DNA of 19,723 bases. It comes from Clostridiales bacterium UBA6386. Lineage in GTDB: Bacteria; Bacillota; Clostridia; Oscillospirales; Oscillospiraceae. The notes under the pieces are model-generated. The model had not been told where the DNA came from and did no database searches. It saw only the letters and a list, made by a program, of their open reading frames with translations. The position numbers and the translations under genes are program-made. Shown here piece after piece: positions 1-6,312 of this stretch. The DNA lies in NCBI GenBank assembly GCA_002437585.1, contig DJQM01000016.1, forward strand, positions 1 through 19,723. Direction: 5' to 3'. Positions within the stretch are counted from its first letter, which is position 1. The number at the start of each line of letters is the position of its first letter.

Positions 1-614
1 CCCTTCTTCATCTCGCCGCCGTACCAGGTGTTGATGATGACCTGCTCCCGGGAGGTGATGTTGAAGGCCACGCAGGTCTCGGAGTTCAGACCCAGCTCCT
101 TGTAGTTTTCCACCTTGGCCTTGGAGGCGTTGTAGACGATGAAGTCGGGCTTGAAGTTCTTCAGCTCTTCAGAGGAGGGGCGGATGAACATGTTGGTCAC
201 GAAGTGAGCCTGCCATGCCACCTCCACGATGAAGCGGACGGCCATCCGGGTGTCGGGGTTGGCGCCGCAGAAAGCGTCCACGACGTACAGCTTCTTGTTG
301 CACAGCTCCTTGACGGCCAGATCCTTCACGGCAGCCCAGGTGGACTCGCTCATGGGATGGTTGTCGTTCTTGTAGGCGTCGGAGGTCCACCACACGGTGT
401 CCTTGGAGTTGTCGTCCATGACGATGTACTTGTCTTTGGGGGAACGGCCGGTGTAGATACCGGTCATCACGTTCACAGCGCCCAGCTCGGTGAGCTGACC
501 CTTCTCATAGCCTTTCAGGGTGGGGTCCATCTCAGCCTCGAACAGAGCCTCATAGGAGGGGTTGTGGACAATCTCGGTTGCGCCGGTGATGCCATACTTG
601 CTCAGATCGATCAT
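1..614 (-). CDS. pckA: Phosphoenolpyruvate carboxykinase (ATP), 5' part only
   Basis: The first 204 residues are visible; the rest lies beyond the left edge. PckA interconverts PEP + CO2 + ADP and oxaloacetate + ATP in the cytoplasm. The N-terminal family signature TGIYTGRSPKDKYIV is at residues 51-65, with the substrate-binding Arg at 57. YGGEMKKG at about 198-205 carries the conserved Tyr and paired Lys near the active site. The nucleotide P-loop would follow and is not in the window. The start is the ATG complementary to 612-614, behind an AGAGG ribosome site nine bases upstream. The gene is divergent from the oxaloacetate decarboxylase operon, which consumes its product. In gut anaerobes this enzyme often runs toward oxaloacetate and ATP; the direction here is inferred. 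Identification is firm. Confidence 0.96.
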   Translation of the reverse strand, partial: MIDLSKYGITGATEIVHNPSYEALFEAEMDPTLKGYEKGQLTELGAVNVMTGIYTGRSPKDKYIVMDDNSKDTVWWTSDAYKNDNHPMSESTWAAVKDLAVKELCNKKLYVVDAFCGANPDTRMAVRFIVEVAWQAHFVTNMFIRPSSEELKNFKPDFIVYNASKAKVENYKELGLNSETCVAFNITSREQVIINTWYGGEMKK

Positions 615-715
615 TGCAAAAAACCTCTTTCATCATGAAATATAAATTAAGGGGGAAGCCGCTGCCGGGCCAGGGGGTACCGTCCGCGACCAGGTTCCCC
701 TAAATTCGCAAATCT

Positions 716-744
716 ATCTTACACGATTGATATAGGAAAATCAA
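716..744 (-). promoter_or_regulatory. pckA promoter with overlapping palindrome
   Basis: Read on the minus strand, TTGATT (739-744) and TAAGAT (716-721) are separated by exactly 17 bases, a good sigma-A promoter. The predicted RNA start is near 709, giving a leader of about 95 bases. The arms ATTGAT (726-731) and ATCAAT (740-745) form an inverted repeat across the -35 and spacer, a plausible operator position. The leader can fold through GGGGAA (652-657) and TTCCCC (695-700). Seen in sequence; function inferred. Confidence 0.7.
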
Positions 745-991
745 TATCCAAAAGTGTAAAAAAACGATGGCCAAGACAGGCAAAATTCTATGCGCTTCTG
801 TTCCGGAGCATAAATCCGGATGGCATAGAAGCCAAATGGCCGGGGACGGACTGCCGGAAAAGGGGGGAAATCCAGGAAAAAGAGGAACTCTTTCCTGGAA
901 AGTGTCTCCGTTTCCGGATTTTGCCTGCTGCCGGGTTCGACACCGAATACAGAGATACGATATAAAGATACCGAAAAACGGAAAAAACCTA

Positions 992-1020
992 TTTACAATC
1001 CGGAAACCTTGTGTTAATAT
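992..1020 (+). promoter_or_regulatory. oad operon promoter
   Basis: TTTACA (992-997) and TAATAT (1015-1020) with a 17-base spacer make a good vegetative promoter. The spacer includes TCCGGA (999-1004), a hexamer repeated three more times upstream. RNA would start near 1027. Confidence 0.75.
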
Positions 1021-1134
1021 GTAGTTGGTGGAGGTTGGGACTTTCGCTCTTAAGGCGGGTCCGGCCTTCGCCGGTTGATTGTTTTTAACCAGCCCGTCCC
1101 CATTGCGGACACGCCTGGTCTAAAAATTGTTTTT

Positions 1135-1150
1135 GGACGGTTCGCCGTCC
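1135..1150 (+). promoter_or_regulatory. UUCG-capped hairpin in the oad leader
   Basis: GGACGG (1135-1140), TTCG loop, CCGTCC (1145-1150): a six-pair stem with the extra-stable UUCG tetraloop, flanked by TTTT and TTCCAAAA that can lengthen it with a bulge. A second small hairpin, CCGGC-CTTC-GCCGG, lies near 1061-1074. The UUCG stem ends 19 bases before the oad ribosome site. There is no U-tract, so it is not an ordinary terminator; it may stabilise the mRNA 5' end. Confidence 0.5.
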
Positions 1151-1184
1151 TTCCAAAATCCATTTCTACGGAGGTTAAAACCAA

Positions 1185-2594
1185 ATGGCTCAGAAAGTCC
1201 AATTCACTGAAACCGTCCTTCGTGATGCCAACCAGTCCCTGATGGCGACCCGTATGGCTTACAGCGACATGGAGGGAATCCTTTCCACCATGGATAAGGC
1301 CGGTTACTACTCTGTGGAGTGCTGGGGCGGCGCCACCTTTGACAGCTGCCTGCGCTACCTGAACGAGGATCCCTGGGAGCGGCTGCGCAATTTCCGCAAG
1401 GCCATGCCCAATACCCGTCTGCAGATGCTCCTGCGGGGTCAGAACCTGCTGGGTTACAAGCACTACCACGACGACGTGGTGGAGAAGTTCGTGGAGCTGT
1501 CCATCAAGAACGGCATCGACGTGCTGCGTATCTTCGACGCGCTGAACGATTTCCGGAACATCAAGACCGCTCTGGAGGCCACCAAGAAGTACGCTACCAA
1601 GAATACCGTGGCTTCCGGCTGCATCTCCTACACCCAGTCCCCCGTGCACACCCCCGCCAAGTACGCCGAGATGTGCAAGGAGCTGCAGAGCATGGGCTTC
1701 GACACCATCTGCCTGAAGGACATGGCCGGTACCATGAGCCCCAGCGAGGCCGAGCAGCTGTTTAAGGGCATCAAGGACGCGGGCGTGACCCTGCCGCTGA
1801 TCCTGCACACCCACTGCACCACCGGCATGGCCTACATGACCGTCATGAAGGCCGTGGAGTCCGGCGTGGACATCATCGACACCGCTACCTCCTGCTTCTC
1901 CAACGGCACCAGCCAGCCCGCTACCGAGACCATCTACTACGCCCTGAGCGAGCTGGGCATCGAGACCGGCCTGAACGAGAAGGTCATCAACGAGGTCAAC
2001 GATTATTTCAAGCCCGTCAAGCAGAAGTACATCGACAACGGCCGCATCAACCCCAAGTCCATGGGCACCGACGCCCAGGCTCTGGTCTACAAGGTTCCCG
2101 GCGGTATGCTCAGCAACATGATCGCGAACCTGACCGATATGCACGCCATGGACAAGTTCGACGCGGCGCTGGCCGAGATCCCCTCCGTCCGGAAGGACAT
2201 GGGCTATCCTCCCCTGGTCACGCCCCTGAGCCAGATGGTGGGCAACCAGGCCGTGACCAACGTGCTGGTGGGCGAGCGTTACAAGAATATCTCCAAGGAA
2301 GTCAAGGCTTACTTCAAGGGCGAGTACGGCATTGCCCCCGCTCCCGTGAATCCCGAGCTGGAGAAGCGGATTCTGTCCGAGGCCGGTATGGAGGCTCCTC
2401 TGGACTGCCGGGTGGAGGACAGCAAGCGCACCGGCAAGGAGTTCGCCGACGCCAAGGCCGCTCTGGGCGACCTGGCCGAGTCCGAAGAGGATATCATGAG
2501 CTACATCTGCTTCCCCGCCCAGGCGGAAAAGTTCCTGGAGGGTCGTAAGGCCGCCGAGGAGAACAGGGTTACTTATACCATCGTCGAGGCGTAA
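1185..2594 (+). CDS. oadA: Oxaloacetate decarboxylase alpha subunit (carboxyltransferase)
   Basis: 469 residues. This is the cytoplasmic carboxyltransferase that moves the C4 carboxyl of oxaloacetate to biotin. It has the TIM-barrel of the pyruvate carboxylase/OadA family: LRDANQSL (Asp14), GCISYTQSP (Cys146), CLKDMAGT with Lys178, and the metal pair HTH at 208-210, matching the known Asp/Lys/His-x-His set of OadA. Full-length OadA has about 590 residues and ends in a biotin domain; here the protein stops after the carboxyltransferase part and biotin is carried by a separate protein two genes on. The start follows GGAGG (1170-1174) by 10 bases. It is first in the operon. It could be annotated as pyruvate carboxylase subunit B, but the downstream beta pump favours decarboxylase. 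Confidence 0.93.
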   Translation: MAQKVQFTETVLRDANQSLMATRMAYSDMEGILSTMDKAGYYSVECWGGATFDSCLRYLNEDPWERLRNFRKAMPNTRLQMLLRGQNLLGYKHYHDDVVEKFVELSIKNGIDVLRIFDALNDFRNIKTALEATKKYATKNTVASGCISYTQSPVHTPAKYAEMCKELQSMGFDTICLKDMAGTMSPSEAEQLFKGIKDAGVTLPLILHTHCTTGMAYMTVMKAVESGVDIIDTATSCFSNGTSQPATETIYYALSELGIETGLNEKVINEVNDYFKPVKQKYIDNGRINPKSMGTDAQALVYKVPGGMLSNMIANLTDMHAMDKFDAALAEIPSVRKDMGYPPLVTPLSQMVGNQAVTNVLVGERYKNISKEVKAYFKGEYGIAPAPVNPELEKRILSEAGMEAPLDCRVEDSKRTGKEFADAKAALGDLAESEEDIMSYICFPAQAEKFLEGRKAAEENRVTYTIVEA

Positions 2595-2608
2595 GGAGGA
2601 ACCTTACT

Positions 2609-2959
2609 ATGATGCTTACTGATGCTATTTCGATCGGCGAGGCCGGCGTGTACGCCCTGCTTGGCTACGCGGTGGTGTTCTTCGGCCTGATCCTGCTGAT
2701 GGCGGTGGTCATCGCCGTGGGCAAGGCCTTCACCGCCAAGGAGGACAAGGCCGCCGCCGCCAACCAGGCCGCCAAGGCCGCCATTGCCGCCGTTCCCGTT
2801 GCCGCCGCGCCCAAGGCTTACGCTCCCGGCTCCGCCGGGGAGCTGAAGCTGCACGATGTGGAGCCTAAGACCGCAGCCATGCTGATGGCCATCGTGGCAG
2901 ACAAAATGGGCAAGCCCCTGAACGAGCTGCGCTTCAAATCCATCAAGGAGGTCAAATAA
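2609..2959 (+). CDS. oadG: Oxaloacetate decarboxylase gamma-type membrane anchor (OadG family)
   Basis: 116 residues. One membrane helix at about 14-38 is followed by a Lys/Ala-rich linker and a C-terminal segment ending LNELRFKSIKEVK. This is the layout of OadG-like proteins, which tie the cytoplasmic carboxyltransferase to the membrane beta subunit. The region from about 78 onward resembles the small soluble domain seen in clostridial gamma/delta subunits of Na+ decarboxylases. It lies 14 bases after oadA, behind AAGGAGG, and 2 bases before the biotin carrier. Two adjacent ATGs (2609 and 2612) are possible starts. Sequence conservation in this family is low, so the call leans on helix, size and position. 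Confidence 0.82.
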   Translation: MMLTDAISIGEAGVYALLGYAVVFFGLILLMAVVIAVGKAFTAKEDKAAAANQAAKAAIAAVPVAAAPKAYAPGSAGELKLHDVEPKTAAMLMAIVADKMGKPLNELRFKSIKEVK

Positions 2960-2961
2960 TT

Positions 2962-3360
2962 ATGAAGTATAAAGTTACTCTGAAGGGCCGCACTTACGAG
3001 GTCGAGGTGGAGGCCGGTGAGGCCATCCTGCTGGACGAGTACGAGGCCATCGCGCCTTCCGCGCCTGCGGCCGCCCCTGCCGCCCCCGCTGCGGCCGCCC
3101 CCGCCGCAGCTCCCGCTGCCCCTGCCGCTCCTGTGGTCACCGGTGCCGGTGATCCCGTGAACGCCCCCATGCCCGGCAACATCCTGAAGGTCAACGTGAC
3201 CGCCGGGCAGGCCGTCAAGGCCGGCGAGGTGCTGTGCATCCTGGAGGCTATGAAGATGGAGAACGAGATCATGGCTCCCAAGGACGGAACCGTTACCCAG
3301 GTTCTGGTTTCCAAGGGCTCCACCGTGGACACCGGGGCACCTCTGGTTGTGATCGGTTAA
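2962..3360 (+). CDS. Biotin carrier protein of the Na+-pumping decarboxylase
   Basis: 132 residues. It carries carboxybiotin between the carboxyltransferase (OadA) and the membrane pump (beta). A short N-terminal strand region (1-30) is followed by an Ala/Pro swinging linker at about 31-58 and a biotinyl domain at about 64-132. EAMKMENEI holds the biotin-accepting Lys98. Length and layout match GcdC/MmdC-type carriers. It starts 2 bases after the gamma gene, with AAGGAGG inside the end of that gene, so the two are translationally coupled. The beta gene follows after 12 bases. It could also serve a methylmalonyl- or glutaconyl-CoA decarboxylase, but the operon's alpha subunit is of the oxaloacetate type. 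Confidence 0.93.
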   Translation: MKYKVTLKGRTYEVEVEAGEAILLDEYEAIAPSAPAAAPAAPAAAAPAAAPAAPAAPVVTGAGDPVNAPMPGNILKVNVTAGQAVKAGEVLCILEAMKMENEIMAPKDGTVTQVLVSKGSTVDTGAPLVVIG

Positions 3361-3372
3361 GGAGGGCTCCCA

Positions 3373-4587
3373 ATGAATGTTGGCGCAATCCTTCTGAAGC
3401 TGTGGAGCAATTCCGGCTTTGCCGCCATTATTTCCGGCTTCGTTTCCAATAACGGCTGGCAGAATCTGGTGATGCTGGTCATCGCCTGTGTGCTGCTGTA
3501 CCTGGCCATTGTCAAGAAGTTCGAGCCTCTGCTGCTGGTGGGCATCGCCTTCGGCTGCCTGCTGACCAACCTGCCCAACGCCGGGCTGTATCACCAGGAG
3601 CTGTGGGACGCCTTCATGGATCCCGACAGCCCCGTGTATCACAGCTTCGGCGAGATCATGCGCAACGGCGGACTGCTGGATATTTTCTACATCGGCGTCA
3701 AGACCAGCCTGTACCCCTGCCTGATCTTCATGGGCGTGGGCGCCATGACCGACTTCGGCCCGCTGATCTCCAACCCCAAGAGCCTGCTGCTGGGCGCGGC
3801 CGCCCAGCTGGGCGTGTTCGTGGCCTTCTTCGGCGCCGTGTGCATGGGCTTTACCGGTAAGGAAGCCGCTTCCATCGGCATCATCGGCGGCGCGGACGGC
3901 CCCACCGCCATCTTCCTGACCACCAAGCTGGCTCCCCATCTGCTGGGTGCCATCGCCGTGGCGGCCTACTCCTACATGGCTCTGATCCCCCTGATCCAGC
4001 CCCCCATCATGAACCTGCTGACCACCGCCGAAAGCCGGAAGATCAAGATGGTTCAGACCCGGGTGGTCTCCAAGACCGAGAAGATCATCTTCCCCATCCT
4101 CGTTACCATGTTTGTGGCGCTGCTGCTGCCGGATACCGCTCCTCTGATCGGCTGCCTGATGCTGGGCAACCTGTTCAAGGAGACCGGCTGCACCGACCGC
4201 CTTTCCGACACCGTGCAGAACGCCCTGATGAACATCGTCACCATCCTGCTGTCCACCGCCGTGGGCTCCACCATGGTCGGCTCCACCTTCCTCACCGGCC
4301 AGACCCTGAAGATCGTGGTGCTGGGCGTCATCGCCTTCGGGATCTCCACCGCCGGCGGCCTGTGGGGCGGCAATGTGATGTGCTGGGCTACCAAGGGCAA
4401 GGTCAACCCCCTGATCGGCTCCGCCGGTGTGTCCGCCGTGCCGATGGCTGCCCGTGTGTCCAACAAGGAAGGCCAGAAGGCCAACCCCTCCAATTTCCTG
4501 CTGATGCACGCCATGGGCCCCAACGTGGCCGGTGTCATCGGCTCCGCCATCGCCGCGGGCTTCCTGCTGAGCGTCTTCGGCGGCTGA
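3373..4587 (+). CDS. oadB: Na+-translocating decarboxylase beta subunit
   Basis: 404 residues, polytopic. It decarboxylates carboxybiotin and pumps Na+ outward. The family hallmark GGADGPTAIF (172-181) contains the conserved Asp175 needed for Na+ transport. The second signature, NPLIGSAGVSAVPMAARV (345-362), carries the conserved Asn345 and Ser354. Length is normal for OadB/GcdB/MmdB. The start follows GGAGG by seven bases. It is the last gene of the operon and is followed by a clear terminator. With OadA, OadG and the carrier it completes an energy-conserving oxaloacetate decarboxylase. The beta subunits of the different substrate classes are alike; the substrate is set by OadA. Confidence 0.95.
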   Translation: MNVGAILLKLWSNSGFAAIISGFVSNNGWQNLVMLVIACVLLYLAIVKKFEPLLLVGIAFGCLLTNLPNAGLYHQELWDAFMDPDSPVYHSFGEIMRNGGLLDIFYIGVKTSLYPCLIFMGVGAMTDFGPLISNPKSLLLGAAAQLGVFVAFFGAVCMGFTGKEAASIGIIGGADGPTAIFLTTKLAPHLLGAIAVAAYSYMALIPLIQPPIMNLLTTAESRKIKMVQTRVVSKTEKIIFPILVTMFVALLLPDTAPLIGCLMLGNLFKETGCTDRLSDTVQNALMNIVTILLSTAVGSTMVGSTFLTGQTLKIVVLGVIAFGISTAGGLWGGNVMCWATKGKVNPLIGSAGVSAVPMAARVSNKEGQKANPSNFLLMHAMGPNVAGVIGSAIAAGFLLSVFGG

Positions 4588-4617
4588 TTCCGATTGTTCC
4601 TACCCCTTTCCAAAAGG

Positions 4618-4649
4618 CGTGCCGCGTTTTCGCGGCACGTCTTGCTTTG
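4618..4649 (+). terminator. Terminator of the oad operon
   Basis: CGTGCCGCG (4618-4626), loop TTTT, CGCGGCACG (4631-4639), then a T-rich tail TCTTGCTTTG. A nine-pair GC-rich stem 31 bases after the oadB stop. Confidence 0.85.
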
Positions 4650-4676
4650 TATTCGGGAAGTGGCTGCAATAGAATA

Positions 4677-4785
4677 TGTCATTGCGAACCAGTGTGGTGC
4701 TCCGCGCAGCGAAACAGAATAGCAATGATTGCCGGCGGCAATCATACCGCAATCTATCGCAGCGCTGGTGTGGCAATCCGTTTCC
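4677..4785. repeat. Dispersed palindromic repeat, copy A
   Basis: It begins TGTCATTGCGAACCAG (4677-4692) and ends with CTGGTGTGGCAATCCGTTTCC. It contains GTGGTGCTCCGCGCAGCGAA (4694-4713), identical to copy C, and a nine-pair hairpin, ATGATTGCC-GGC-GGCAATCAT. The outer ACCAG/CTGGT arms close the element. Copies B (6776-7037) and C (10611-10815) share the same head and tail. No coding capacity; it looks like a non-autonomous or repetitive extragenic element. Confidence 0.85.
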
Positions 4786-4818
4786 GACGCGGTGCCGGGC
4801 GAATTTCCAAAATTCCTA

Positions 4819-4847
4819 TTGACAAAGTGGGTTATAGGTGATATACT
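4819..4847 (+). promoter_or_regulatory. metY promoter flanked by inverted repeats
   Basis: TTGACA (4819-4824), 17-base spacer, TATACT (4842-4847): near-consensus and the strongest-looking promoter in the window. TAGGTG (4835-4840) and CACCTA (4853-4858) form an inverted repeat that brackets the -10, a classic repressor position. AACACCT (4851-4857) can instead pair with AGGTGTT (4884-4890), covering the leader-frame ribosome site. Confidence 0.85.
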
Positions 4848-4894
4848 TCAAACACCTACCGCACCGGTAAGTAATGGAAGGAGAGGTGTTCCCT

Positions 4895-4951
4895 ATGACG
4901 GAAAGCATGGAAACACTGATCAGAGCGAACTTCCGCTTTGGTCGAATGTGA
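4895..4951 (+). CDS. Putative 18-residue leader peptide upstream of metY
   Basis: ATG at 4895 opens an 18-codon frame, MTESMETLIRANFRFGRM, ending in TGA (4949-4951). GGAGAGG (4880-4886) sits eight bases before the ATG, a better ribosome site than many full genes here have. It lies entirely in the metY 5' leader, about 40 bases after the predicted RNA start and 65 bases before metY. Three of 18 residues are Met, including the last codon before the stop, which would suit sensing of methionine or ribosome stalling; that is inference. The frame differs from metY: 5017 is offset by 122 bases. It could be a chance frame with a fortuitous ribosome site; conservation would decide. Confidence 0.55.
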   Translation: MTESMETLIRANFRFGRM

Positions 4952-5016
4952 CGCGCGTTGCCGACAAACCAATCAACAACCCAAACACAACCGATCAAAG
5001 AAAGGAAATAACAAAT

Positions 5017-6306
5017 ATGTCTGACTATAAATTTGAAACTTTGCAGCTCCACGTTGGCCAGGAGCAGCCCGATCCCGCCACCGATGCCCGGGCGGTGCCC
5101 ATTTACGCCACCACCTCCTATGTGTTCCGCGACTGCGCGCATGCCGCCGCCCGGTTCGGCCTGACCGATGCCGGCAATATCTACGGCCGCCTGACCAACT
5201 CCACCCAGGATGTGTTTGAAAAGCGGATCGCTGCCCTGGAGGGGGGCGTAGCCGCGCTGGCAACGGCCTCCGGTGCCGCCGCCATCGACTATGTGCTCCA
5301 GGCTCTGGGGCAGAACGGCGGCCACTTCGTGGCTCAGAAGACCATCTACGGCGGCAGCTACAACCTGCTGGAGCATACCCTGCCCGGCTTCGGCATCACC
5401 GCCACCTTCGTGGACATCCACAACCTGGAAGAGGTGGAGAAGGCCATCCGGCCCAACACCCGTGCCATCTACATTGAGACCCTGGGCAACCCCAATTCCG
5501 ACATTCCCGACATCGACGCCCTGGCGGCTCTGGCCCACAAGTATGGCCTGCCCCTGGTGGTGGACAACACCTTCGGCACGCCCTACCTGATCCGCCCCTT
5601 CGAGCACGGCGCGGACATCGTGGTGCACTCCGCCACCAAGTTCCTGGGCGGCCACGGCACCACTCTGGGCGGTGTCATCGTGGACTCCGGCAAGTTTGAC
5701 TGGGCCGCCTCCGGCAAGTACCCGGCCATCGCCGATCCCAACCCCAGCTACCACGGCGTTTCCTTCGTGGCCGCTGCCGGCCCCGCCGCCTTCGTCACCT
5801 ATATCCGGGCGGTGCTCCTGAGAGACACCGGCGCGACCATCTCCCCCTTCGCCGCCTTCCTGCTGCTGCAGGGCGTGGAGACCCTGTCCCTGCGGATCGA
5901 GCGGCATGTGGCGAACACCAAGAAGGTGGTGGAGTATCTGTCTAAGCATCCGCTGGTGGAGAAGGTCAACCATCCCAGCCTTCCCGACCATCCCCAGCAC
6001 GCGCTGTATGAGAAGTACTTCCCCAACGGCGGCGGCTCCATCTTCACCTTCGAGATCAAGGGCGGCGTGAAGGAGGCGCATACCTTCATCGACCATCTGG
6101 AAATTTTCTCCCTGCTTGCAAACGTTGCCGACGTGAAGTCCCTGGTGATCCATCCCGCTACCACCACCCACAGCCAGCTGACCGAGGAGGAGCTGCTGGA
6201 TCAGGGCATCAAGCCCAACACCATCCGACTGTCCATCGGCACCGAACACATCGACGACATCCTGGCCGACCTGGACAAGGGCTTTGCCGCGGTTCAGGCT
6301 CTGTAA
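5017..6306 (+). CDS. metY: O-acetylhomoserine sulfhydrylase (MetY)
   Basis: 429 residues, the normal size for MetY. This PLP enzyme makes homocysteine from O-acetylhomoserine and sulfide in direct-sulfhydrylation methionine synthesis. It has the Cys/Met-metabolism fold: IYATTSYVF (29-37), NIYGRLTNST (54-63), IYGGSYNLL (110-118), VVDNTFGTPYLIRP (181-194, PLP-ring Asp183) and HSATKFLGGHGTTLGG (204-219) with the Schiff-base Lys208. The insertion FVAAAGPAAF and the GHGTTLGG form favour MetY over cystathionine gamma-synthase. The frame is open from 4729, but the ATG at 5017 follows AAAGGAAAT and begins the family's usual MSxxKFETLQLHVGQ. An Rrf2 regulator starts six bases after its stop and shares the transcript. 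Confidence 0.95.
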   Translation: MSDYKFETLQLHVGQEQPDPATDARAVPIYATTSYVFRDCAHAAARFGLTDAGNIYGRLTNSTQDVFEKRIAALEGGVAALATASGAAAIDYVLQALGQNGGHFVAQKTIYGGSYNLLEHTLPGFGITATFVDIHNLEEVEKAIRPNTRAIYIETLGNPNSDIPDIDALAALAHKYGLPLVVDNTFGTPYLIRPFEHGADIVVHSATKFLGGHGTTLGGVIVDSGKFDWAASGKYPAIADPNPSYHGVSFVAAAGPAAFVTYIRAVLLRDTGATISPFAAFLLLQGVETLSLRIERHVANTKKVVEYLSKHPLVEKVNHPSLPDHPQHALYEKYFPNGGGSIFTFEIKGGVKEAHTFIDHLEIFSLLANVADVKSLVIHPATTTHSQLTEEELLDQGIKPNTIRLSIGTEHIDDILADLDKGFAAVQAL

Positions 6307-6312
6307 CAGACC

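Larger units (their letters stand above)
615..1184. other. Divergent pckA / oad control region
   Basis: This 570-base stretch has no convincing gene. It holds the pckA promoter (716-744, minus strand), a nested inverted repeat at 786-830, a second nested hairpin at 854-917, the oad promoter (992-1020) and a structured oad leader (about 1027-1184). The hexamer TCCGGA occurs four times (802-807, 815-820, 913-918, 999-1004), the last inside the oad promoter spacer. An 85-codon plus-strand frame at 767-1024 has no good ribosome site, no recognisable protein character and runs through these palindromes, so I treat it as chance. Confidence 0.8.
4588..5016. other. oad-metY intergenic region
   Basis: 429 bases. 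In order it contains the oad terminator, repeat copy A, the metY promoter (4819-4847), a set of inverted repeats around that promoter and an 18-codon leader frame. Then comes a G-poor, C/A-rich stretch (about 4962-4999) with no visible hairpin, before the metY ribosome site AAAGGAAAT (5000-5008). Confidence 0.75.

Noticed and set aside
767..1024. 85-codon plus-strand frame upstream of oadA
   Set aside because: No suitable ribosome site, composition unlike a protein, crosses strong inverted repeats and ends on the oad promoter.
2962..3360. Ala/Pro tandem codons as a possible DNA repeat
   Set aside because: It is the swinging linker of the biotin carrier, normal for this family.
2818..4509. 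563-codon minus-strand frame opposite the oad genes
   Set aside because: Shadow of GC-rich codon bias; Gly/His/Gln-rich translation, and the plus strand encodes clear conserved proteins.
4729..5016. 96-codon N-terminal extension of metY
   Set aside because: It would begin inside repeat copy A and before the promoter; ATG at 5017 has the ribosome site and the family N-terminus.
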